Assembly: GCF_945859705.1 (NCBI RefSeq) | Contig: NC_079135.1 | Span: 30,801,679 to 30,865,678, forward strand | Origin: Episyrphus balteatus | Lineage: Eukaryota > Arthropoda > Insecta > Diptera > Syrphidae | Direction: 5' to 3' | DNA length: 64,000 bases | Part shown: in pieces, positions 11,505-22,609 of the stretch | How the letters are laid out: each line of letters opens with the position of its first letter | Numbering within the stretch: position 1 is the stretch's first letter | The notes under the pieces: generated by a model | Database searches by the model: none | What the model was told of the DNA's origin: nothing | What the model saw: the letters and a program-made list of their open reading frames with translations, nothing else | Made by a program: the position numbers and the translations under genes

Positions 11505-11790
11505 AAAAAAACCGACTACCATGGATCAAAACGGGGTTTTATGGTTTTTCTAACAGTTTCTCCTAACTAACAATTTTGCTTCTATAAAGCTTGCTGCTTT
11601 TGTAGCTTTTGTAAACCTTAATAGAAGCAAAATTGTTAGAAGAGCTATGGCCAGAACTAAACGAAATTGAAATGGGACCACACTGCAACCACCAGCTTTC
11701 CAATATGAAAAGAATTATTAAAATTTGGTTCACTCAGTTATGAGTTAACAAACAGACGAATTGGAAGTCGGTAGTAAAAACAAACTAATT
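11505..11790. mobile_element. Second copy of the CCGACTTCCA-ended core, reverse orientation
   Basis: The complement of 3215-3463 aligns here: ACCGACTACCATGGATCAAAAC at the left, GAAATTGAAATGGGACCACACTGCA in the middle, and GAATTGGAAGTCGGTAGT at the right. The long T run of the first copy is missing. The outer AGGCTTAACTACATT pair is also missing, which shows the core is the mobile unit or a separable part. About 80 bp at 11566-11645 are absent from the other copy. Confidence 0.8.
11566..11645. mobile_element. Miniature inverted-repeat insertion of about 80 bp
   Basis: TAACAATTTTGCTTCTATAAAG at the left is mirrored by CTTAATAGAAGCAAAATTGTTA at the right with about 30 bases between. Comparison with the copy at 3215-3463 shows that this segment interrupts the sequence between AACAGTTTC and GCTATGGCC. 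Its ends resemble the end of the 2366-4226 element (TAACT-A-CA----GCTTCTATAAA), so it may be a very short relative. Confidence 0.65.
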
Positions 11791-12480
11791 TCAATTAGTT
11801 TTTATTAAAAGGGAAATAAAAAAGCAAAACTTGCTGGTGCAATAGAAGATGCTCCCAGATAGCCATTTTAATTTTTAAAAAATCAACTTTTTGAATTTTT
11901 TTTTATGCCATTCGTTTGTGATTCGTTTGTGACTGTTTGTGACAGCAATAAAAAGTTTTGTGACTCGCTAGTTTTTTAGTTATTAACAAATTTAAAAAAA
12001 AGTACCAGTTAGCCATTTTTTTTTTCAAAACTGAAATAGTATGGACTTTTTTATACTCATTCGATCAGAAATCGTTTGTGACTCCCGAATATATCAATGA
12101 AATCGTTTGTGACAACTTAGTTTTCGAGAAAAATAAGAAAAACTAATTAAATTTCACCACACTTTCATTTTGTTTATCAATATGGGCGGAGCTATGTATA
12201 GGATTCATGATGCTGAGGTGAGTTTTTATACTCTGAGGTGAGCAACATGTTGCAAATGTATACAAGTATAGGAGATTGATTGTAAGCAAAAACGACTGTT
12301 GTTTCTACTTCAATGAAGGGAAATGGAGTTTGAATTTTTAATTATTAATCAAAATAAGTCAGCGACTACCATTTTCATCTAAACTCTTATGGCTTAACCT
12401 TATCTAATGTTTAACTTCATTCTATTGAAAATTGTTAACATATTTCGAATTACTAACAAAATCGTTTGTGGTTTAACAAA

Positions 12481-14405
12481 TTGTTTGTGATAGCCTATTT
12501 TCCAAAATCTTTCTGTGGCTGGTCTAAATGTTTACTCATTGTCATTCCCTTTGAAATTGTTTAAACTAATAGAATTTTCTAAAGAAATCGTTTGTGACAA
12601 CCTAGTTTGTTTGTGATAGCCTATTTTCCAAAATCTTTCTGTGGCTGGTCTAAATTTTTATTTATTCCCTTTGAAATTGTTTAAACTATTAGAATTTACC
12701 AAAGAAATCGTTTGTGACAACCTAGTTTGTTTGTGATAGCCTATTTTCCAAAAACTTTCTGTGGCTGGTCTAAATTTTTACTCATTCCATTTGAAATTGT
12801 TTAAACTAATAGAATTTTCTAAAGAAATCGTTTGTGACAACCTAGTTTGTTTGTGATAGCCTATTTTCCAAAATCTTTCTGTGGCTGGTCTAAATTTTTA
12901 CTCATTCCCTTTTAAATTGTTTAAACTATTAGAATTTACCAAAGAAATCGTTTGTGACAACCTAGTTTGTTTGTGATAGCCTATTTTCCAAAATCTTTCT
13001 GTGGCTGGTCTAAATTTTTACTCATTCCCTTTTAAATTGTTTAAACTATTAGAATTTACCAAAGAAATCGTTTGTGACAACCTAGTTTGTTTGTGATAGC
13101 CTATTTTCCAAAATCTTTCTGTGGCTGGTCTAAATTTTTACTCATTCCCTTTTAAATTGTTTAAACTAATAGAATTTTCTAAAGAAATCGTTTGTGACAA
13201 CCTAGTTTGTTTGTGATAGCCTATTTTCCAAAATCTTTCTGTGGCTGGTCTAAATTTTTACTCATTCCCTTTGAAATTGTTTAAACTAATAGAATTTTCT
13301 AAAGAAATCGTTTGTGACAACCTAGTTTGTTTGTGATAGCCTATTTTCCAAAATCTTTCTGTGGCTGGTCTAAATTTTTACTCATTCCCTTTTAAATTGT
13401 TTAAACTATTAGAATTTACCAAAGAAATCGTTTGTGACAACCTAGTTTGTTTGTGTTAGCCTATTTTCCAAAATCTTTCTGTGGCTGGTCTAAATTTTTA
13501 CTCATTCCCTTTTAAATTGTTTAAACTAATAGAATTTTCTAAAGAAATCGTTTGTGACAACATAGTTTGTTTGTGATAGCCTATTTTCCAAAATCTTTCT
13601 GTGGCTGGTCTAAATTTTTACTCATTCCCTTTTAAATTGTTTAAACTATTAGAATTTACCAAAGAAATCGTTTGTGACAACCTAGTTTGTTTGTGTTAGC
13701 CTATTTTCCAAAATCTTTCTGTGGCTGGTCTAAATTTTTACTCATTCCCTTTTAAATTGTTTAAACTAATAGAATTTTCTAAAGAAATCGTTTGTGACAA
13801 CCTAGTTTGTTTGTGATAGCCTATTTTCCAAAATCTTTCTGTGGCTGGTCTAAATTTTTACTCATTCCCTTTGAAATTGTTTAAACTAATAGAATTTTCT
13901 AAAGAAATCGTTTGTGACAACCTAGTTTGTTTGTGTTAGCCTATTTTCCAAAATCTTTCTGTGGCTGGTCTAAATTTTTACTCATTCCCTTTTAAATTGT
14001 TTAAACTATTAGAATTTACCAAAGAAATCGTTTGTGACAACCTAGTTTGTTTGTGTTAGCCTATTTTCCAAAATCTTTCTGTGGCTGGTCTAAATTTTTA
14101 CTCATTCCCTTTTAAATTGTTTAAACTAATAGAATTTTCTAAAGAAATCGTTTGTGACAACCTAGTTTGTTTGTGATAGCCTATTTTCCAAAATCTTTCT
14201 GTGGCTGGTCTAAATTTTTACTCATTCCCTTTGAAATTGTTTAAACTAATAGAATTTTCTAAAGAAATCGTTTGTGACAACCTAGTTTGTTTGTGTTAGC
14301 CTATTTTCCAAAATCTTTCTGTGGCTGGTCTAAATTTTTACTCATTCCCTTTTAAATTGTTTAAACTAATAGAATTTTCTAAAGAAATCGTTTGTGACAA
14401 CCTAG
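12481..14405 (+). repeat. Tandem array: 16 direct units, 120 bp each
   Basis: The first unit (12481-12605) is slightly longer; 15 units then start every 120 bp exactly from 12606 to 14286. Each carries TTTGTTTGTGATAGCC, CTGTGGCTGGTC and AAATCGTTTGTGACAACC. Two main variants alternate irregularly: AACTAATAGAATTTTCTAAAG and AACTATTAGAATTTACCAAAG, with secondary differences TGATAGCC/TGTTAGCC and CCTTTG/CCTTTT. From 13681 a three-unit (360-bp) pattern repeats imperfectly, a sign of unequal exchange or gene conversion. Confidence 0.95.
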
Positions 14406-14780
14406 TTTGTTTGTGATAGCCTAGGTTGTCACAAACGATTTCTTTAGAAAATTCTATTAGTTTAAACAATTTCAAATGGAATGAGTAAAAATTTAGACCA
14501 GCCACAGAAAGATTTTGGAAAATAGGCTATCACAAACAAACTAGGTTGTCACAAACGATTTCTTTGGTAAATTCTAATAGTTTAAACAATTTCAAAGGGA
14601 ATGAGTAAAAATTTAGACCAGCCACAGAAAGATTTTGGAAAATAGGCTATCACAAACAAACTAGGTTGTGACAAACGATTTCTTTGGTAAATTCTAATAG
14701 TTTAAACAATTTCAAATGGAATGAGTAAAAATTTAGACCAGCCACAGAAAGATTTTGGAAAATAGGCTATCACAAACAAT
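14406..14780 (-). repeat. Inversion junction and 3 inverted units of the same array
   Basis: After a 16-base partial unit (14406-14421) the text turns round: CTAGGTTGTCACAAACGATT is the complement of the unit end AATCGTTTGTGACAACCTAG. Three full units follow in inverted orientation (from 14421, 14541 and 14661) and run into the right arm. The third has GGTTGTGAC in place of GGTTGTCAC. The 16:3 asymmetry leaves about 13 units as single-stranded loop if the element folds back. Confidence 0.93.
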
Positions 14781-15422
14781 TTGTTAAACCACAAACGATT
14801 TTGTTAGTAAATTCGAAATATGTTAACAATTTTCAATAGAATGAAGTTAAACATTAGATAAGGTTAAGCCATAAGAGTTTAGATGAAAATGGTAGTCGCT
14901 GACTTATTTTGATTAATAATTAAAAATTCAAACTCCATTTCCCTTCATTGAAGTAGAAACAACAGTCGTTTTTGCTTACAATCAATCTCCTATACTTGTA
15001 TACATTTGCAACATGTTGCTCACCTCAGAGTATAAAAACTCACCTCAGCATCATGAATCCTATACATAGCTCCGCCCATATTGATAAACAAAATGAAAGT
15101 GTGGTGAAATTTAATTAGTTTTTCTTATTTTTCTCGAAAACTAAGTTGTCACAAACGATTTTATTGATATATTCGGGAGTCACAAACGATTTCTGATCGA
15201 ATGAGTATAAAAAAGTCCATACTATTTCAGTTTTGAAAAAAAAAATGGCTAACTGGTACTTTTTTTTAAATTTGTTAATAACTAAAAAACTAGCGAGTCA
15301 CAAAACTTTTTATTGCTGTCACAAACAGTCACAAACGAATCACAAACGAATGGCATAAAAAAAAATTCAAAAAGTTGATTTTTTAAAAATTAAAATGGCT
15401 ATCTGGGAGCATCTTGCAATAG

Positions 15423-17829
15423 AGCCACTTTTGCCACTTAATGTGGTTATTTCGATTGCACTTGCCTGAAACCCTTCCTAAATGTATCTAAAGTATACCT
15501 TACTTGACACAATCCGTACATTAGATGGAACATTATAAAGTATATAGACACTTTTTACCATGCATTGAATTGAAAGTCTGCACTAACTTTTTAATGGAAT
15601 ATTAATTAGAGAATATGTATAAAAAAAAATGAACCTTCGTCGTTAATTAAGGATACAAAACCTCTTTCATAACATAAACATTCAAAACAAATAAAAACCA
15701 TGTTCCCATACCTACACATTTATATCATATTCAGAAATTTCAAGTAAGTTAAAATAAAAAAATCAACCATGCAAAACCTAACCACACCCGCTGTCCAAAG
15801 ATTTTTGAGAAAAGTACCTTAAAAACGTCTGACAGTTAATATAAATAAGCAAATTTTTCAAATGTAGATTTTAATGAGTTTTCATGTACATATTATGTAT
15901 AATGTATATTCTTGATAATGTGTCTACCTGAAAACTTTGCCAACACATCATGTGTTGTATGTTACACAAATTTCATTTTAGATATCCTTTCAACATATAC
16001 TTTTTTTGACGGAAGGTCCAAAAAAGGATGAATGCCATTATAATGAGATTCCCACCCTCTTCGGTTTTCGGGGTGCATATATTTTCATCCAAATTACAAA
16101 AAAAAAAAAACATAAAACCACATAATAAGGACAAAATTATTCGTATTATGTCCTTTTTATACTATTATTGCCGGTAATAGAGTGTTGCATCAATCAAAAG
16201 AAACCGATATCTCACTTTCGGAGGAAAAAGATTTGCCATCCAAAAATATTGTGTTCCCATTAAAAAACATTTAAAATGTCATCCGTCAAACACAACCTCT
16301 CCTCATTCACACCCCTTGATGATGGATATAATCATATTGTGTCGTGGTAGCCAACAAAACCACAATACTCTTTGCCAGCCAGCGAGTTGAATAAAAATTG
16401 GAAAAAATAATTCAGGAATCTATGTGATTCGAATAAAATTATTCCTCGCGTGCAAGGACATATCAGCATGATTCTCATTGTTATGCTGCAAGGATCGCTT
16501 GTCGCAGAGCCAACCTTAAATTCGATGATACTCGTTCATAGTATACCTAGTTATCAGAAGGTATATCAGAATTCGAAGGAGTATGGCTCGTGTGAATTTC
16601 GTTGATCGATTATGATTGATGTCGACTCCTGAATGGCAATGCAAAAGGGATTTGTATAATTTTTTTTTTCTTCCAAATATATACGAAAAGGACTTTATCA
16701 TTCATCTGGGTGCATCAGACTAATGTAGGTATAACTCGTTTCATCTGCTTCTGAAAATAAATTGATCCCAATACGATTGAAGCATTTGCGTAATGTATGT
16801 TTTATTTATCCTTGAAGCTCATCTCATCATCGCCAGGCTCCAAAGCAAATTAAAATGCTAAAATTTCATCAAAAATGATGAAAGGACCTCATTTTCCCAG
16901 TAGGCGTATGACTTGTATATACCTAAGACTGACTCGACACGTGAACTCCAAACTCACTCCTTAGAGATATTGCTTTTATAAAGACGGGCGGGAAAATGTC
17001 GGATTAATAGCTGGTCCGACAAGCGACACCCAAAAATATTGAACAAACACAATAAAATCACACGCGCGGAATAATCAGATTGCAATTACATTGCTACGGC
17101 TATACATCACATATACATTCAAAATCAATGCGAGACCGAATTCTTGTGTTTGATGATGAAGGTGCTGAAGGATAAATTGGTCGTTTTGTCAAAGGTTTAT
17201 ATGTGCATATCTTGTTGTACCTACTATATTGAGCAATGCGGTGCGGTGCGTGTTGGTTGGTTATTCAACTTTTGATTTCCTGTATAAACATGGGAATTGT
17301 TTCCAATTGAATGCACAAGGATGTCAACATATCACGATGAATTTCATTTGATGAAAGGAAAAAAAAAGGAGTGAGATTGAGTTGAGTTCTAATTGTTGTG
17401 AACGCGTGTTCGAAATGATGTCAATAGTTTCATTGATGTCTGGGTAAATTAGTATTAATTTAAATCACTTGTTTTTTTAGAAAAGATTTATAGACCGAAC
17501 AATATAGAGAGAGAAAGAGTGAGTGGGTTTGTCGTAAATCATTAAAATTTTGTTTTGGACTAAGATTCTTGATGGCTCTGGCATAATATTTATGAGTTTC
17601 AGTTTCAATTTAAGGCAGTTGTGGTTTCATAAAATTCATTATTTACGACTTTATTAACTTCTTCGTCTTCTTTTTTACACTATTGACCTTCCAGTGAGGC
17701 TCGGAAGGTCGACCGAAAAAAAAGACATATTTGAGACAGATACATTTTCAAGTGCTTTATTAAATTTGAACTTTTTATGCAGAAATGCAAAATAACGTTG
17801 TTTTTTTTAATTTAAATTAGGTATGTTAT
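15423..17829. other. Apparently single-copy non-coding stretch
   Basis: No TIR pair, tandem repeat or protein motif was found over 2.4 kb, the longest such gap in the left half. Base composition is more even than in the repeats, with patches such as GCGGTGCGGTGCGTG near 17238 and several homeodomain-type ATTA cores. A short hairpin (GGACAAAATTATTCG ... ATGTCC) lies near 16128-16153. A regulatory role is possible but only by inference. Confidence 0.35.
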
Positions 17830-17837
17830 GAATAAAT

Positions 17838-19020
17838 CAGAGACCAGAAATAACAGTCAACCTTTATTTTCAATCGGTTTCTCTCTGATAGTTACCACAT
17901 TACTTTAAATAGTTTCGGTTAAGGTTTGAGATTTATTTTTCAAAATCAAAAATAAAGGTTATCTGTTGAGATTTTTTTTTTATTTTTTGAAATATCTCTC
18001 AATGGTTGAGATTTTTACAAAAAAATAAATGGAAAAGGTCAACCTTTAACAGTTTTCGCTGAAAATAAATCAAAAATGGTCAATTCAAAGGAAAATGTCG
18101 AATATGCCAAGAATGTCTTTATATTGCAAAAATAAATATGAAAAGGATGTTTTTTCTAACTTTATGTATTAAATAATGTATGAACTAAATAGACTCTCAA
18201 AGTTCTTTAGACCCAAGATTATATCTCTTTTCGTTTAAAGTAAAATCTAAAGACGAAAATGTGTTTTTATCACTGTGATTTGAGTCGCTGGGACGACAAG
18301 CTTCCAGAAGCGTTTTCGCCAGCCCAACTTCAAACGGAATTTTGAAAAAAAAAAAAAAAAAAAAAAATGAAAAACATTTTTTGATGCCAAAAGGTAGCGG
18401 GGACTGTAACCTACATTTGGGTACAACTCTCATCCCTGTAGGTGCACGCGTTCTCAAACCAGGAGAACTTTAAAGTAAAAAAAAATGTTAAGCCCGTTTC
18501 TGAAAAAATAGGCATGATGTGGCGGTTTAACATGGAAGATGATTTTTTTAAATTCTGACAATGTGCAAAGCGTAGGCCCATGACACAAGCTATCATTTAG
18601 CATCCCAAAAATTGCTCTCAAGCGGTTAAGCTTCCACGGGCGTTCAAAGATTCGGGGATTTTTCGAAAAAAAAACTACCCCAACTTTCAAACGCGATTTT
18701 CTCGGGATTTTGAAAAAAAATCCAAAAACCCGATTATACCACTATCGGGTAGCTGAGAATATAAGCTTTCATATGGCACCACTCCCATATCTCTAGGAAT
18801 TGATACATTTGCAGATGAGGTTTATTTTTTTCTCTCAGCGATAAATCTCACTGGGTTCACCGAAACATTAAAAAATACAAAATAAAGGTTTCTCTCAGAC
18901 CTTGACCGAAATTTTTCTTTTTTAAAAATAAAGGTTATTTTATGACCTTTATTGAAAATGGCGACAAATAAGTGTTATTAAGGAACCTTTCAAAAGGTTG
19001 AGATTTATTTCTGATCTCTG
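17838..19020. mobile_element. Non-autonomous hAT element
   Basis: The left end CAGAGACCAGAAATAA and the complement of the right end, CAGAGATCAGAAATAA, differ at one base. They are flanked by a perfect 8-bp repeat GAATAAAT (17830-17837 and 19021-19028). hAT elements are known for 8-bp TSDs and TIRs starting C/T-A-G/A-N-G, which fits. The subterminal regions carry repeated AACCTTTATT and GTTGAGATTTAT motifs in both orientations, as expected for transposase-binding arrays. The 1183-bp interior has no transposase frame. It contains a run of 23 A (18345-18367) and two related segments near 18390-18450 and 18745-18800. Confidence 0.93.
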
Positions 19021-19028
19021 GAATAAAT

Positions 19029-19595
19029 TCAAGCAAGATTAAAATTAGAGTTCTACTTGGTGGTTGTCAACATTATCTTTGAAATTTTTTTTTCTTTTAA
19101 AACAAACTAAACTCTAAATTGAAAAAATCATTATGCGTTCGAAATGCACTTTACAGACGATGCCAAAACATAGATTACTTATCACTTATTCTTTTACAAA
19201 AACTCAATACAGAAAATTTATTGTTGACAGCGTCACATTAAATCTAGTGAGCTGACTAAGAACAAAACTGTTCACTTTGTGAACTACTTTGGATTTGGAT
19301 TTGATCTGTCAGGTTAGAAATATATATTTTTGTAATATACTCTCTTCATTTCCATCTTTCAAAAATTATGTACTTAGAATTGAATTCAAAGAATTCAAAA
19401 TGTTATAACATTATAAAACTATAAAATAGTAAACTAATATACGTTATATCATAAATTTAATAGTATGATAAAAAAAAATTATATTCTTATGGTATGATCA
19501 TATTTAAATCAAGTTTGCATCTCAGCTCTTTCGTTTTTAAACGAAATAGATGGAATAAAATTAAGTCAAACTTAAATGCAAATTAATTGTAACAT
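19029..19595. other. A+T-rich spacer with a dispersed CTCAGCTCTTTCGTTT motif
   Basis: There are no genes. CTCAGCTCTTTCGTTT at 19521-19536 recurs at 29631 and 59022, and in shorter inverted form at 35483. The three bases TTA at 19596-19598 are the left TSD of the next element. Confidence 0.45.
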
Positions 19596-19598
19596 TTA

Positions 19599-20318
19599 GG
19601 CCCATTTGCTCATACTAGTCATAAATTCTCATCTTAGCTAGGTCGAACATAACTCTTGTGTTTTACTTAGTTTATTCTAAGTTGCTAAAAAATATTTATG
19701 TTTAACCTAGCAATGATTTACTTTCATGATATAAATCGCTGAGAACTTCAAATTCAAAAGTCAAATCAATAGAAACGTCAAATAATTTAAATAGATTTTG
19801 AGCAATTTAGCAATTAATATACAACAATATCGTTAAATTTTCAAGTTTGTGTCTTTATCTTGCGGAATAAAAGTGTAAAAAAGTATATTTGAGCCAAAAA
19901 TAAGTGTTAATTGGTTAAACAAAAATTATTCGTGTGTGTGTGTAAATGTGCTGGTGTGTCAAAATTAGTCAATGAAATATGACAGCAAAATAGTGCCTCA
20001 TATAAAAAACTGTGGTGTAAATTGTACCATCTGTGGATGGTTTAAGTTAATGAATGTAAGTTTATTTTTATTAAATTGATAATAATTCATGTCCTTTGTA
20101 CTACCGACATCAATTTTTGAGCGACATTCTTGCTTTTTTCATAAAATAAAAGTGCCTAGGTAGAACATAACAGCTTAAGTTCTACTATTTCTTCCCCCTA
20201 AGTTATGTTAAACTTAGAGGAATTTATGACACAGTTTGAAGTTCGTGCAAACCGTAATGTAGAACTAAAGGGTTTATGTTTCACATAAATATTTAAGACT
20301 CGTTTGAGCAAATGGGCC
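19599..20318. mobile_element. PIF/Harbinger-like non-autonomous element
   Basis: The two ends share GGCCCATTTGCTCA exactly, then continue with few mismatches (GAGTC/TAGTC, TAAAT). TTA flanks both sides (19596-19598 and 20319-20321). A 3-bp TTA/TAA target and GGC-type ends are typical of PIF/Harbinger. Subterminal text (GGTCGAACATAACT on the left, GGTAGAACATAACA on the right) is shared. No transposase is seen in 720 bp; a short GT run sits at 19932-19942. Confidence 0.88.
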
Positions 20319-20321
20319 TTA

Positions 20322-22016
20322 GTAATATAATAACAAATTTTCAAGATAATTAATTTTAAAGCTTTTCATACTATTTAAAAAGTGTTTTAATATAAATTCA
20401 ACATGATAAGAGCATTTTTGAAACAAACAAAATTGACATATCTACAAGAAAAACAAAATTAACTTTCTTAACAAATATTTCTTTATATTTCTTTGCGTTT
20501 ACATTAAATTGTACATCCTTAAACCTTTGCCTGACATACGCTGAGAAATTTCATTATTTTTGTAGTTGGTTTGGTTGTTCTAAAAAGTATATCACCCTCT
20601 TTGATCAAAAATCAGAGAACCAGGTTAATTTGCTTAGGGCTGAAAACAGTGTGAAGCCAAGCATTCAGATTTGTAAAAATAAATAAATAATCTCTATGAA
20701 ACTTGTGATGTGTGAAAAAACATTAAAATAGTTCATCTAGGCAGTGTTTGAGTAGATTTGATATCGCTTTTCATGAGTTTGATATTGCGAAAATATATAA
20801 ACCAATCTGCTTCCCACAGGAGACCAAAACGCTCATCATCTTTCACTTATTTTCATTTGCATTATAATCAATTCAGCTCCAGCTTGGATCAGATAGATAT
20901 ACAGAGCAAAGAGGCTCTGTATTATTACGTTTGTGGTTGTGGGTTTGTACCTACTTGTATTAGGTATATATATTTTTTTTGAAAATACACTCCATTCAAG
21001 GCGGAGTATAATTTATATTCGATGAAATAGAAAAATGCCAGAGGTGGCGTTCTGCCATTGTTATTTCATGTGCACCCACAAGAACAAAATTGTTTTCTTA
21101 AGTGTTATACAATACTAGACGAAACGAAAAAGCAGGAAGCTGCAGGGAGAGATCAAAAAAGGAGCTTCTTTTTATATTCGTATATAAAATACAATATTTG
21201 GGGTTGCGTAATCTACCCCTCTGTCTGTGTGTGAAACCACTTGTTGTTTAACTTAATTCTATTCGTTTATTGTAATTTTTACTCGTCAGATGGATTTTTT
21301 TGTTTTGATTATTTTGCACTTGTTTTTGTGATGTGCTATTGCTATCCTTCAGTGTAAACAAGAGTTTTTTTTTTTATTTTTTTTTGTTTTTTGCTTGTTC
21401 ATTATTAGAAAATGGCTGGAAGGCTGTGCTAAGTCAAGCGATTTATTCACGTTAAGTGAGGCGTTGGTAATAAGTTCCCGCTGGCTGAAAAATAAATTCG
21501 AAAAGAAACTTTAACATATGTCAAAATATTTAGATTTTTCACAGGGAAAAACAACAAAATTATCTCTGTAATACACATACATTCATTTTGTTTTTGTAAA
21601 GTTTCAAAAAATTATTTAAAATAGAATTTAATTTTTGTAACTAAATGCTATCTAATAAACGAAAATTGTTGTTTACATTAGAAAACAGTTAAAACTAAAA
21701 TTTTTAAATAAAATAAACAGAAATAAGAATTTTCACACCAATGTAACACAAAAAGAATTTGGTAGAAGTGAAAAATATTTAAGAATTATAAATGATTTGG
21801 CTGATGGTTTCATACTCTTAAAACTAATTTTACATCAAGTTAATAACTTTTCTTATAGTGCTAAAATTAACTGAAGACAAGTAGTTTTGATATGACACAA
21901 AATCAAAAGGCTAATAGTCAATTTTGTTTTGCGTTGCGAGGACTAAATTTTGAAAATAAGGGGACATAATATTGTTTAATATTTCAAAACCGAAATCTTA
22001 ATAAAATATGTTTTCA
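20322..22016. other. Unassigned, possibly single-copy stretch
   Basis: No ends, arrays or domains were recognised. It includes T-rich tracts (21367-21392) and unremarkable A+T-rich text. Open frames are under 80 codons. TA at 22017-22018 is the target duplication of the next element. Confidence 0.35.
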
Positions 22017-22018
22017 TA

Positions 22019-22488
22019 CAGTCACTCACATAAATATTGGGCCAAATGCAAATAAAAAACGAATATTAACAATAATATACTGATAGCTAATAGATTTTTT
22101 TTCGATGAAACTAGTTTTGTCGTTTAATTGTGGCTTAGCATTCAGAAATTAACCATTATTTTTACAAATACACTGAATATTTTACAATAAGAAAAATCAG
22201 ATAAAATCAATTATTTGGCTCGCAAAACCTGGTTTAAACTATATGAAGAGGGCTAAAAACGGTATAATACATATAAATGAGTTATTCAATAAAAGTTAAA
22301 CTGAGAAAACAGTGCCCAAACTCGATTTTGGACTTTTGGCCCAATAATTTTGTGGTGACTGTGACTGTGTTTTACAATTATTTCTTTTAGGAAAAAGTAA
22401 TTTTTGTTTAGTTTTGCTTGTTGAACTAACTGTTTGGCATTTAACTCAAGAAAAACAAAATTTGGCCCAATAATTTCGTGAGTGACTG
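22019..22488. mobile_element. Tc1/mariner-like miniature element (TA target)
   Basis: The left end CAGTCACTCACATAAATATT is matched by the complement of the right end, CAGTCACTCACGAAATTATT, and both continue GGGCCAAAT. TA flanks each end (22017-22018, 22489-22490). CAGT ends with a TA target are the Tc1/mariner hallmark. A third, internal copy of the right end lies at 22337-22369 (TTTGGCCCAATAATTTTG then TGACTGTGACTGTG), so the terminus has been duplicated. At 470 bp it has no transposase. Confidence 0.87.
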
Positions 22489-22490
22489 TA

Positions 22491-22606
22491 TGTATTTATA
22501 ATCAAAATTTATCGTTTAATGATAAAAAATTAAACTTGAGGTTGAATTGTCAGCTTTAATTTCTTTTTTTAACAACTTATTGAAAAAATGGATTGTTTTT
22601 TAAGAT
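22491..22606. other. Short spacer between elements
   Basis: About 115 bases with no recognised content separate the TA-target element from the TTA-target one. Confidence 0.4.
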
Positions 22607-22609
22607 TTA

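Larger units (their letters stand above)
11846..15415. mobile_element. Foldback-type element: long inverted arms around a 120-bp tandem array
   Basis: The element starts AAGATGCTCCCAGATAGCC and ends with its complement. GCAATAG flanks both sides (11839-11845 and 15416-15422), a 7-bp TSD; counting one ambiguous T gives 8 bp (TGCAATAG). The arms are 11846-12480 and 14781-15415, 635 bp each and almost identical. They contain many short ATCGTTTGTGA/TTCGTTTGTGA words. Between them lie 16 direct and 3 inverted units of a 120-bp repeat. No transposase is encoded. The architecture matches foldback (FB) elements of Drosophila, which are known for long TIRs built of short direct repeats. The TSD here differs from the 9 bp usual for FB, so the superfamily is open. 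Near-identical arms suggest recent activity. Confidence 0.92.

Noticed and set aside
12481..14780. Array considered as a CRISPR array or classical satellite
   Set aside because: Units are 120 bp and uniform without spacers, so not CRISPR. They are enclosed by exact inverted arms and a TSD, so they belong to a foldback transposon and not to a free satellite.
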